From Phocoena phocoena (lineage: Eukaryota; Chordata; Mammalia; Artiodactyla; Phocoenidae): 64,000 bases of DNA. Both the position numbers and the translations under genes were made by a program. Below, piece after piece: positions 35,780-45,880 of this stretch; position 1 is the first letter of the stretch, and the number at the start of each line of letters is the position of its first letter. The stretch lies in assembly GCF_963924675.1 (NCBI RefSeq), contig NC_089221.1, positions 136,938,263 through 137,002,262 on the forward strand. The letters are read 5' to 3'. The notes below the pieces were generated by a model. It did no database searches. It was not told where the DNA came from and saw nothing but the letters and a program-made list of their open reading frames with translations.

Positions 35780-35848
35780 TCCTTGGCACCTCAAACAGTA
35801 CCTGACATATAACAGAGACTCAATAAAACTTGTTGACTAAGTGTACAC
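35780..35848 (+). repeat. L2 LINE 3' end fragment
   Basis: 'cctcaaacagtacctgacat' followed by 'gactcaataaaacttgttga' matches the L2 terminus. Confidence 0.6.
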
Positions 35849-36569
35849 ATGTTTCTCAATTCTATTTCCTCATTGTTTGGGAATTTATGGGTCTGTTCCA
35901 TAAAAAACATGAGTTACAAATCATGTGGGGCTCCATTTGACAAGGAATGTTAGGAATCTTCCGAAGCAACTTAAGGAAGAACTTTTACGAAAGAGGGCAG
36001 AGTGAAAGAAGCATCACCAGTCTTCCAGTCAGAGTGGACTTCATGTAAAAACCCTGAGCAGCGTTGGCCCTCCTGCTTCACAGGTTTCTGTGCTGTGACT
36101 TCAGGCCCTCTCATCAAATTCTCTCCCCCTTGGCCTATGCAGAGGCCTGAAATTCCACCACTAATAATTCCTTCAGGTTAATTGAAGCCCACTGTAAATC
36201 AGTTATATGAGAGGGCACTATGACCCATCAGATCACTGTTAGTTAACAACACCTTCTAGAAGTCAATTCCGTCAGACTGTAGCAAGCAGAGGCCTGAAAA
36301 ACAGGAACAGTGAGAAGCCAGTCTTTTTTTTAATTGTGGGGAGGAGCCCAGGTCATAGGGAGCTGCCAAAAAGAGCAGACCAGAGCAAGGCGGAAGGTGA
36401 ACAGAAACAGACCAGCCCAGCCAAGAGGCAGCCTAAGGACACTGGACACGAGGTGGGGGTGGGGTGGGGGGACAAGAGACCCAGGCTCACAGTTACACCC
36501 CCCCCACTTCCCAGATGGTAGCAGGTGCTAGAGAAATATTTGTTGAGGAGATCAGTGGTGTGTGATATT
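35849..36569. other. no gene or repeat recognised
   Basis: 36430-36500 is G/C-rich with g- and c-runs. Overlapping 61- and 65-codon frames there have no recognisable content. Confidence 0.4.
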
Positions 36570-36670
36570 TATTTAATTAATTTATTTAACAAACATTTAT
36601 ATCATGCTTACTATGTGCCAGGCACCATTCTGACAAATATTAACTTGAATTTAACCAGGGCAACAGCTTT
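36570..36670 (-). repeat. MIR/L2 end fragment, minus strand
   Basis: 'tttatttaacaaacatttat' and 'cttactatgtgccaggcacc' are the reverse terminus. Confidence 0.65.
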
Positions 36671-36674
36671 GTCA

Positions 36675-36900
36675 AAAATTCGAGCTTGAGAGCCACCTCC
36701 ACCATATTCTATCTGTGTGACCTTGGGCCAGTGATTCATGCCTTCTGAGGCTCATTTCTATCACCTATCAAAGGGGTACCATAGTGATTGTACCTCAGAG
36801 TCATTGTGAAGAACTATCTAGCTAAGAGCCACAAAAGCACTTTATAGACTGTGAAATGTTCTGCAAATCATGACTAATATTATAAGTAATCCTAGAACTG
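36675..36900 (+). repeat. MIR SINE
   Basis: 'tctgtgtgaccttgggccag', 'ttctgaggctcatttctatc' and 'gactgtgaaatgttctgcaa' run in MIR order. Confidence 0.75.
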
Positions 36901-36974
36901 GCTTGAGAGCAAATGATAACAACCAAAAAAAATCATCCTCTTGGTAATCATGATTGCTATCATCTTTTACAAAC

Positions 36975-37190
36975 CTTGTGGACTCTGAAATTGGATGACT
37001 TTGTGCAAGTCTGTGTTCCCAATCTATTAGCTGCATGACTTGAGGCAAGCTGCTTTATCTCTCAGTGATTCCGTGTTTTCCTCTATAAAACTAGGACAAA
37101 CAATAGTCTGTAAGTCATAGAATTCCTGTGAAGAATTTAAAAAGATGATAAAAATAAAGCACCTGACACAACAACCTGGAGTGAATGCAC
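36975..37190 (+). repeat. MIR SINE
   Basis: 'gctgcatgacttgaggcaag', 'cctctataaaactaggacaa' and 'agcacctgacacaacaacct' outline another MIR, lying tandem to the previous one. Confidence 0.65.
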
Positions 37191-37204
37191 CATGAATGAT
37201 ACAT

Positions 37205-37390
37205 ACCTCTGCTCTTTTAAAACTCACAACATTACAGAGTAGGTAGTATTATGTTATTGTCCTTATTTTCCAGGGGAGAAAGTAGAGGGACAGAGAGGTT
37301 GAATCACTTGTCCAGTGCCACATACCTAGGGAGTGATAAAGCTGGGATTCCTAGACAGGTCTGTTAGACCTGGGCATTTTTGTGGTTGCC
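37205..37390 (-). repeat. MIR SINE, minus strand
   Basis: 'acagagtaggtagtattatg', 'cttattttccaggggagaaa' and 'gggacagagaggttgaatca' are the reverse MIR core. Confidence 0.75.
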
Positions 37391-37679
37391 TAAGCAAATA
37401 TTCTCACTGTCCCTAATGACACACCAGAAATGCTTAAGGGAACTCATGAGCAAAAGAAAAAGGATTTAAAAAGTGAAAAAAGAAAGAGAGGTGATAAATA
37501 TCTGGACTTTTCCTTACGTGCTAAGCTGTTGCAAAAAGGAAACACAAACTTTTAAACACAAATGCTGAGGACTGGAGAGGCTTCCAGAAAAGATCTGCTC
37601 CCACCTCCTGCCTATGTAGGTACAGCGCAGCCTGACAGATTATGAACCAAACTCATCCCCTCTCTCTCCTGGGCCATGA

Positions 37680-37982
37680 CCCAAACCTTGTTATCTTAGT
37701 GTATAAATTTAATACATTTTCCATCTTAACTAAGCACTTAACAAGCACCGTGGCCATAAGTTTTGTAGTTTGTGACAGCAAAACTAGCATGAATTCCTTT
37801 TCCCTTTACATTTTCATGGATAGAAGATTCATTTTTAGCATAAATCTTAGCAACCTCAGCATATGATTTTTTTTTTCGTATTAAGTAGAGAACTTTTACC
37901 CTTCCACTTAAAGGAGGCACTATAGCTTCACTTTGCCATATCCAAACTGCCAGCATCACTACTCTTGCACTTTGGGGCCACT
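37680..37982 (-). pseudogene. Tigger transposase N-terminal remnant
   Basis: Tigger transposases are pogo/Tc1-mariner enzymes whose N-terminal helix-turn-helix resembles that of CENP-B. The complement reads 'GRVKVLYLIRKKKSYAEVA' then 'KIYAKNESSIHENVK', matching this DNA-binding region, and further on 'VKCLVKMENVLNLY' in another frame. The expected ATG reads gtg, a frameshift follows 'VTNYKTYGHGAC', and the catalytic DDE domain is absent. It cannot encode an active transposase. Confidence 0.75.
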
Positions 37983-38282
37983 GGTAAATAAAATAAGGGT
38001 GACTTGAACACAAGCATTATGATACTGTGATAGTCAATCTTATAACTGAGGTGGCTACTAAGTGATAATGGGCAGAATGCGCTGGACAAAGGGAGGATAC
38101 ACGTTCCAGGTGAGACAGAGCCGGGCAGCATGAGGTTTCATCACACTACTCAGAACAGCATGCAATTTAAACTTATGAATTGTTTATTTCTGGAATTTTC
38201 CATTTAATATGTTTGGGCCATGGTTGACTATCGGAATCTGAAACCGCAGAAAATGAAACTGCAGTTAAGGGGAGAACTACCG
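37680..38282 (-). mobile_element. Tigger-type DNA transposon remnant (TcMar), minus strand
   Basis: The complement begins at 38282 with a terminal-repeat-like 'cggtagttctccccttaact', followed by 'ggtttcagattccgatagtc', a Tigger 5' region and the start of the transposase. The TA expected at a Tc1/mariner target lies at 38283-38284. The other end is missing or unrecognisable. Confidence 0.8.
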
Positions 38283-38284
38283 TA

Positions 38285-38580
38285 TTGAAGATGATGGATC
38301 CACAAGATGGAAGGGTCCTGAGTCCCTGAACCACCCCTTAGAGAGGTGCTGCCTACCCATCAGAATTGCCCAGCTAAAACTAAGCATAAGCAAAAAGAAC
38401 TCACTTTGATAGTTGAACAATTATATAGTTTGGGTCTGTTTGTCCCAGCAGCTAGCCTGACTAACCAGTGCAGGAAATAGGAGGAAGGAGAGCTTTCTAG
38501 CATCCCTGACTATTGACCACCCAACTTCTGCCTAAATCTTTCCAGTGGTAGGGAGTTCTTTTCTTCCTGAAGTATTCGTT
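38285..38580. other. unassigned
   Basis: No gene or repeat is recognised between the Tigger end and the L2. Confidence 0.4.
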
Positions 38581-38608
38581 CACTCTTCATTCAATCAATC
38601 AACTAATG

Positions 38609-39038
38609 GGTTTTTGTTTGGTTTGGTTTGGTTTTTATTGAGGTATATAGTACAATATATATATAAGTTTCAGGTGTACAACATAGTGAGTCACAATTTT
38701 TAAAGGTTGTACTCCATTTATCGTTATTTATAAAGTATTGGCTATATTACCTGTGTTGTACAATATATCCTTGTACCTTATTTATTCTATGCATAAGGGT
38801 TTGTACTTCTTAATCCCTTAACCCTATCTTGCCCCTTTCACCTTCCATATCCCCACTGGTAACCACTAGTTTGTTCTCTATATCTGTGAGTCTTTTTGTT
38901 ATATTCACTAGTTTTACTTTTTAGAGTCCACATTTAAGTGATATCTGACTTATTTCACTTAGCATAATTACTCTCCAGGTCCATCCATGTTGTTGCAAAT
39001 GGCAAAATTTCATTCTTTTTTGTGGCTGAGTAGTATCC

Positions 39039-39088
<50 letters not shown>

Positions 39089-40273
39089 CACATCTTCTTT
39101 ATCCATTCATTTGTTGGTGGACATTTAGGTTGCTTCCATTAGCAATTGTAAATAATGCTGCTATGAACATTGGAGTACATGTATCCTTTCGAATTAGTGT
39201 TTTTATTTTTTTCATATATATAACCAGTAGTGGGATTGCTGGGTCATATGGTAGTTCTATTTTTAGTTTTCTGAGGAACCTCCATACTGTTTTCCACAGT
39301 GGCTGCACCAATTTACGTTCCCACCAACAGTGTATGAAGGGTCCCTTTTCTCCACATCTTCTCCAACATTTATTATTTGTGTTCTTTTTGATAATAGTCA
39401 TTCTGACAGGTGTGAGGTGATATTTCATTGTGGTTTTAACTTGCATTTCTCTGATGATTAACAATGTTGAGCATTTTTTCATGTTCCTGTTGGCCATCTA
39501 TGTCTTCTTTGGTAAAATGTCTATTCAGACCTTCTGCTCATTTTTTAATTGGTTTGATTTTTTTTTAATGTTGAGTTGGGTAAGCTGTTTATATATTTTG
39601 AATATTAACCCCTTATCAGTCCTATCATTTGGAAATACTTTCTCCCATTCAGTAGGTTGTCTTTTTGTTATGTCAGTGGTTCCCTTTTAAGTTTAATTAG
39701 ATCTTATTTGTTTATTTTTGCTTTTATTTCCTTTGCTTTAGAGGACAAATCCAAAAAATATTGCTATGATTCATGTCAAAGAGTGTTCTGCCTATGTTCT
39801 CTTCTAGGAGTTTTATGGTTTCAGGCTTTACATTTAGGTCTTTAATCCATTTTGAGTTTATTTTTGTGTATGGTGTTAGAGAATGTTTTAAGTTCATTCT
39901 TTTACAAGTTTTCCGAACACCACTTATTGAAGACACTCTCTTATCTCCACTGTGTATTCTTGCCTCCTTTGTCATAAATTAATTGAACATCAGTGCATGG
40001 GTTTATTTATGGGCTATCTATCTTGTTGCATTGATCTATATTTCTGTTTTGTGCCAGTACCATACTGTTTTGATTACTGTAGCTTTGTAGTATAGTCTGA
40101 AGTCAGGGTGCATGATTCCTCCAGCTATGTTCTTCTTTCTCAAGATTGTTTTGGCTATTCAGGGTCTTTTATGTTTCCATATAAATTTAAAAATTATTTG
40201 TTCTAGTTTTGTGAAAAATGCCATTGGTAATTTCGATAGGGATTGCACTGAATCTGTAGATTGCTTTGGTTAG
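38609..40273 (-). mobile_element. 5'-truncated L1, minus strand
   Basis: The complement holds the ORF2 C-terminal third and the 3'UTR ('ttttattgaggtatatagta' at the tail end; 'gtgccagtaccatactgttt' further upstream in the element). 'aactaatg' flanks it at 38601-38608 and 40274-40281, probably the target-site duplication. Frames at 39099-39497 and 39724-39975 are ORF2 pieces ('[13 protein letters not shown]') with stops and shifts between them. Confidence 0.85.
39044..39088 (+). repeat. (TA)n/(CA)n microsatellite
   Basis: About 19 TA units are followed by four AC units. The run grew within the L1 at the point where other copies read 'ccattgtatatatgtaccac'. Confidence 0.95.
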
Positions 40274-40576
40274 AACTAATGTTTATTGAGTTCCTACTAT
40301 GTGCCAGGCCACATGCTAGGCACTGGGGAAGCAAGGATGAATGAGGCACAAGATCTCTGCCCTCATGAAGCTTGTCATCCAGACTGGTAGACAGAAACTG
40401 AGCAAGTGAGCAGGCAGTAGGTGCAATGTTTATTGACTTTGATAAGTAACTTGAGGAAAACAAGCAGATTGCTGGCACAGAATAACTGAGGGAGGATCAA
40501 GTGTAGTGGAGGAAGAGAGGGGGAGGAGTTCGTCAAAGTCTTCTCTGAGGAGGTGACTGAGACCAGATACAACAAT

Positions 40577-42720
40577 TGGCAGACATCCATGATTGTTTAA
40601 AAAAAAAAGAAAAGAAAAGAAAACTTGAGGTTTTTCTGGTTGTTGTTTTGCTTATATTAATAGGAAGATAAGTCTCCTTTAGCTCCATGTCGGGTCCTAA
40701 TTATAGTCTGGGCTCCCAGAAAAGTCTATTTTTTCCGATTTCCAATTGACAGCTTCTCCAACATCCAGTATTTGCAGACAGCTGTCACATCTTTCCTATC
40801 CCCTCAAATCCCTCCTCCCCCTGGACCCCTTCAAGCAGCCCCACAGGGTTTGGAGACCCAGATATGTGCTGCAGTTATTAAGAACAGCCAGTAGCAGCAA
40901 GGATTCAGGTAAACAAGGAGGTCACAGAGACCCCCACTGTAAAGGTTATGTGGACCCTCCCAACATCTTGGGGATAACTGGTCCAACTCCCACAGCATTG
41001 CTTGTTCATTTCCCTACAGCTGCTGCTAACTGCTGGCTCCCATCAGGCATTAAATTCTCTGAGATTGGGAGGGAGCAGGCAGGGTTAGAGCCTTCAAAGG
41101 CTCCCACTGGAAGCCTTCTCTCTCTCTTGAAAACACTTTATTTTTTCGATGTTAAAATCATGTCCCTCCCCCCTGGTTTGAACACCAAAACAAACCTAGC
41201 TGTCCCCAGTGCTGGGCCCAAACCACAGGCGTGTGGCTGGGGAGCCAAAGAGGCAGCAGGAGGAGCTGCTCAGAGTCTTGCTCCTCCAGATTCCTGCTGG
41301 GCTCCACTCAGGAGGCAGGGAGGCTGTGTTCTGCAAAGACCCAGCCTCCCCTTCTTCACAATTAAACAGGACAGCACCTCAAGGGCAACAAGTCTGCCCG
41401 GCCCCCGAGGTGGCTCACAGGAGGTAGAGGCCTATGCAAGCTCCTGAGGCCTCTGAGTTAGCTGATACCTCCTTCCCTACCTGTCAGGAATGGTCCCCAG
41501 CAGCTCTGGGGGCTCCCAGAGGGTCAAAAGGCTGAGGCCTGAGATCTAGGCAGTGTCCACAACTGTTTTCTCTGCTTGGTTTGGAGATAAAAACAACTGC
41601 TGCTTCTTGCTTTCTCACAATTTCCACTGAGGTCACTTGGGGCAAGACTGAGTCAGGGCTTCCAGAAGGTCTGGCAATAGCGTGGAAGCAAACAGTGGTG
41701 CTATTAGCACAGGACACACTCTCCCCAGCCGCCTCCACAGCAGGGGAATCAGAGCAGCATCATACAGCTTGCAAAACTGGCCTTCAGTGGCCTTCACACC
41801 ACTTTGTCCGCTTCACTCAGCCTGACCTTTAGATATGGTTTCCCCTGACTCACATCACCTCTCTCTGCTATACCCCACCCCTGCCTTGCTTAGGGTTGCA
41901 GGTAGGACGAGGTAAGTGAGGGATCCAGGGTGCAAAATTGAAGGAGGCAATCACTCTCCAGGTCATGCAAGTTCAGTGTTTTTTGCACTCTGGGTGTGTC
42001 ATTCCCCCCATCCTACTGCAGGTCCTGCAGATGCTACCTAAACCTGGTCCCTGAGGATATAGTTTATTTCTCTGATCTCTCCCAAACTCCGTCCATTAGA
42101 AAAAATCTATACATGGCTTCACACTCCTATGTAAAAGATCAAGTCCAGCTTGGAGAGGTCTTTCTGTTTGTTTGTTTTTTAGCCAGATAGTACTTTAATT
42201 TTTCTGTTGTTGTTGTTGCCAGTGCTTAAAATTCAGAAGAGTTCCAATGAAAAAAATCCTCGTTTCTAGCTTCTTTTGAAAACACAGAAGATATGGCCTC
42301 TCCAGCTGGAGTGGAGCCACAGCTGCCTCTTTAGGCCCACTGGACATGGCCTGTACTCTCCAGCCCCCCAGAGCCCCACCTGTGCCAACTTACCATTCAT
42401 ATTACCTTCTTAGCCCCCATAGGCATTTGAGGTTGAACCTTCGATCTAAAGACAGATTATGTCCAGACATAAAGTAGCTTGTCTCTTACGGTGCAGTTCT
42501 GGCAGCAGTGACTGACTAGGGTGGGAGACTGGGGCAGGAAGGAAACAGAGAAGATTTCCCGATGTCCTTGAACTCGGACCATGGAGGCGAGTCCCCATTC
42601 CACCATCCAGGGTGCAGAAAAGACTAAAACTTGCAGTTTGGGGGAAGAAACATGTTACGTGACAGCATCAGAAGAGCTGCAGAGATAAAGGGATGAAACT
42701 TGAGTTGAAAACAGCACTGA
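40577..42720. other. no gene or repeat recognised
   Basis: A 233-codon plus frame at 40746-41447 is long for non-coding DNA, but it opens with ttg, its first internal atg lies near 41159, and no domain is recognisable. Small A-rich (40600-40622) and (TTG)n (42199-42218) stretches occur. Confidence 0.45.
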
Positions 42721-42724
42721 CCAA

Positions 42725-42880
42725 GGGTGAGGAGGCCTGCCTGGGTATCCTGCATTTGCCCCGGACTTCTGTGTAATGTTGGACACAACCACTCCTGAAA
42801 CTTCAACTTCCTCATCTCTTAATAAGGAGAGTCAGGCTGGATTATTTCTGAGATCCGTCCTAGCTCTAACTCTCTTGAAT
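42725..42880 (+). repeat. MIR SINE, diverged
   Basis: 'cttctgtgtaatgttggaca', 'tcctcatctcttaataagga' and 'atccgtcctagctctaactc' roughly follow a MIR-like order. Confidence 0.4.
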
Positions 42881-43234
42881 GTAATGCTTACTATTCTTCA
42901 GTGGAATTATTCTAGTAAAAGAGAATCTCAGCATTGTTTGGGCCAGCTTAAAAGAGCAGTTGAGAGGAGATCAGAAACCACATTTCATCGATAGCATGGA
43001 ATTTTGCACGTTTTGCAGTGCTCTACTTATCCTTTCATAAGTTCTCTGATTCTGCTGAGAATATACACTTAGAGGAGCTCAAACGATAGCCTGACTCAAC
43101 AATCTCTTGCCTTAAAAACTGCTCGTCTGCTTGAAAATTCACTAGGTGTGAAATCTAGTTTGCTAAAGGCTGTGTCTCTACCTTGAAGATGCTGGAGGAG
43201 AAGAAAGCTCCCTGTCCGCCCTGTGGGGGGCAAT
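42881..43234. other. unassigned
   Basis: No recognisable element or exon. Confidence 0.4.
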
Positions 43235-43460
43235 CCAAGTGGAATTCAATGCAACAGGCACTAACAAATATCTAAGCAGCACTCTATACAGTGTAGACTC
43301 TGGGAGGATACCAGGAAATACATCCAGGTGTAAAGCCCACTCCTTGTCCTTGAGGAGATTACAGTAGGGCAGAGAGGTCAACACAACAGCCACAGAATCC
43401 AAATGCACAGCAGAGTAAGATAAAAGTCAATCAGAGTTATAAAGTGCTAGGAGGAGTCAA
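43235..43460 (-). repeat. L2 LINE fragment, minus strand
   Basis: 'ccactccttgtccttgagga', 'gattacagtagggcagagag' and 'gttataaagtgctaggagga' follow the reverse L2 order. Confidence 0.6.
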
Positions 43461-43589
43461 AAAAAGGAAGGGGTTACATAGGCCTATGGTGTGAACTTTA
43501 GACTAGTAGTGAAGGATGAATAGATGAGGATGGGCAGGAAGGAACAGTGGCTTCAGTTACTCACTGATCTACCAAGGATGAAAGTTTCC

Positions 43590-43835
43590 TACTGCCTACC
43601 ATTGCCTTAGGCACTGGGATGTAAGGGTTAACAAGACAGGAGGGAGTCCTGCTTTCATGGAACTTACTTTCTAGTGAGGGATTTAGACAAGTACACAAAT
43701 ACATAAGCTAATTTCAGATATTGTTGAATGCTATGAAGAATATGAAATGAAATGATTACCATAGATAGTGATTGTAAGATGGACAGGGAAGACCTCTCTG
43801 AGGAGGCTCCAGTTGAGCTGTGTCCGTGGGATCAT
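43590..43835 (-). repeat. L2 LINE fragment, minus strand
   Basis: 'tgccttaggcactgggatgt', 'aacttactttctagtgaggg' and 'gaagacctctctgaggaggc' form a second reverse L2 piece. Confidence 0.7.
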
Positions 43836-43920
43836 CTGGAGACGAGCACCCCAAGTCATTTCCAAATGTTGCACATTGCCAGTATCCCTGGGGGACAAAA
43901 ATGCCCCTGGATGAGAACTA
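43836..43920 (+). mobile_element. MER20-like hAT fragment
   Basis: 'ttgccagtatccctggggga' and 'aaatgcccctggatgagaac' match the 3' end of MER20-type non-autonomous hAT elements. The 5' part is degraded. Confidence 0.6.
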
Positions 43921-44763
43921 ATATAGACCCTACTATAGCTAACACCATAAGGTTACTGGGGCTGACTTGAGTCTTTCTTAACCCAAGAATCCTGCATACA
44001 AAATGGTTTTAGCCACCAAATTAGGGGCAGCATGAATTGGTCCCCAATAGAGAAAAGACAAATGCCCTCTTACAAAATGTTGTTTTACCTCCATATTCTG
44101 TGGCATACAGGCTTCTTCTGTAGCCTCCGGTTCTCTACTTGAGTAAAAGTAATGTGGGGTAAGGGGCAAAGAGTGATGGAGCCTAGGGGGGATATTCAAT
44201 TCCAGGGCTATTAGCCCCCAGACAAAGGATAAGACAAAAGCTCCAATTTGCCCTTTTTAGTGCTAGGACAAGCCTCTTGCAATCCTGGCTCAAGATAGAC
44301 AAGTCAGCATCAGGAATTTATTTCAGTTATCCCTGTTGTTTAAGGTACGGTTTTCATAGCTATGTTGATCTGTGTCTTTATTTTTGTTGTGCTTTTTAAA
44401 GACGACAAGAGGGAAAAATAAAGTATGATTTGATTCAACAGATATATAACAAGTCCCTGCCTTGTCTTCACTACATCAGTTTTCTCATGGGCACAAGAAA
44501 AGGCACAGTGGGATAGAATCCCCAGGTGCATCTGAGCAACTGCACGTCCTGGATATGGCTGGAGTGTGGGTTCCTGTGGGACCCAAAAAGGACCAGGCTG
44601 CTTCCTTTGCTTATGCTGGGGTCCAGGCGGGGGTCGACAGCCAGGTTGGCCCCAGGATGAGCGCGGCATGAACATCTCTGCTAAGAAGTGATTGAGATAA
44701 TATTTTTCAGGCTGGAACCTCAGTAAATTAGCTCTTCAAAGGATTATTCCTAAAACGTTAGCC
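43921..44763. other. unassigned DNA upstream of an L1
   Basis: No gene is seen. 'gcgggggt' at 44627-44634 recurs at 50281-50288 just after the L1 A-tail. It could be a target-site duplication, which would put the L1 start at 44635, but 44635-44763 does not look like an L1 5'UTR to me. Confidence 0.35.
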
Positions 44764-45260
44764 GAGTGGCTGACAGGGTCTTGGTGCTCTGGCCGGGTGT
44801 CAGGCCTGAGCCTCTGAGGTGGGAGAGCCAACTTCAGGACACTGGTCTACCAGAGACCTCCGGGCCACACGTAATATCAAATGGTGAAAGCTCTCACAGA
44901 GATCTCCATCTCAAGGCTAAGACCCAGCTCCACTCAACGACCAGCAAGCTACAGTGCTGGACACACTATGCCAAAAAACTAGCAAGACAGGAACACAACC
45001 CCACTCATTAGCAGAGAGGCTGCCTAAAATCATAATAAGGTCACAAACACCCCAAAAAACACCATCGGACGCGGTCCTGCCCACCAGAAAGACAAGATCC
45101 AGTCTCATCCACCAGAACACAGGCACCAGTCCCCTCTACCAGGAAGGCTACACAACCCACTGAACCAACCTTAGCCACTCAGGGCACACACCAAAAACAA
45201 TGGGAACTACGAACCTGCAGCCTTTGAAAAGGAGACCCCAAACATAGTAAGTTAAGCAAA

Positions 45261-45810
45261 ATGAGAAGACAGAGAAACACACAGCAGATGAAGGAGCAAG
45301 GTAAAACCCAACAGACCAAACAAATGAAGAGGAAATAGGCAGCCTACCTGGAAAAGAATTCAGAGTAATGATAGTAAAGATGATCCCAAGTCTTGGAACT
45401 AGAATGGAGAAAATACAAGAAATGTTTAACAAGGACCTAGAAGAACTAAAGAGTAAACAAACAATGATGAACAACAAAATAAATGAAATTAAAAATTCTC
45501 TAGAAGGAATCAATAGCAGAATAACTGAGGCAGAAGAATGGATAAGTGACCTGGAAGATAAAATAGTGGAAATAACTACCACAGAGCAGAAAAAAGAATG
45601 AAAAGAATTGAGGACAGTCTAAGAGACTTCTGGGACAAAATTAAACGCACCAACATTCGAATTATAGGGGTCCCAGAAGAAGAAGAGAAAAAGGAAGAGA
45701 TTGAGAAAATATTTGAAGAGATTATAGTTGAAAACTTCCCTAATATGGTAAAGGAAATAGCCAATCAAGTCCAGGAAGTGAAGAGAGTCCAGCATTACAA
45801 CAAATGCTAA
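45261..45810 (+). pseudogene. L1 ORF1 remnant with a C-terminal deletion
   Basis: L1 ORF1p is a trimeric RNA-binding chaperone of the L1 particle. It opens at an ATG at 45261 ('MRRQRNTQQMKEQ') and soon hits a tag through a frameshift. The frame at 45368-45601 is the coiled-coil part ('MEKIQEMFNKDLEELKSK'), and 45598-45810 resembles the start of the RNA-recognition domain ('TNIRIIGVPEEEEKKEEI'). Near 45788-45795 it jumps directly to the last bases of ORF1 ('acaacaaatgctaaaggaac'), so the rest of the RNA-recognition and C-terminal domains, several hundred bases, are missing compared with the other full-length L1 here. Confidence 0.85.
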
Positions 45811-45880
45811 AGGAACTTCTTTAGGCAGGAAACAGAAGAGAAGGAAAAGACCTACAATAACAAACCCAAAACAATTTAGA

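Larger units (their letters stand above)
38581..40575 (-). repeat. L2 LINE, minus strand, split by an L1
   Basis: 'cactcttcattcaatcaatc' (38581-38600) and, from 40274, 'aactaatgtttattgagttc', 'ctactatgtgccaggccaca' and 'cctctgccctcatgaagctt'-like sequence join into one reverse L2 3' end. The right part extends to about 40575 ('cttctctgaggaggtgactg'). The L1 at 38609-40273 lies between. Confidence 0.75.

Noticed and set aside
40746..41447. A 233-codon plus-strand open frame as a possible gene
   Set aside because: It opens with ttg, the first internal ATG is near 41159, there is no recognisable domain, and no promoter or splice structure can be supported.
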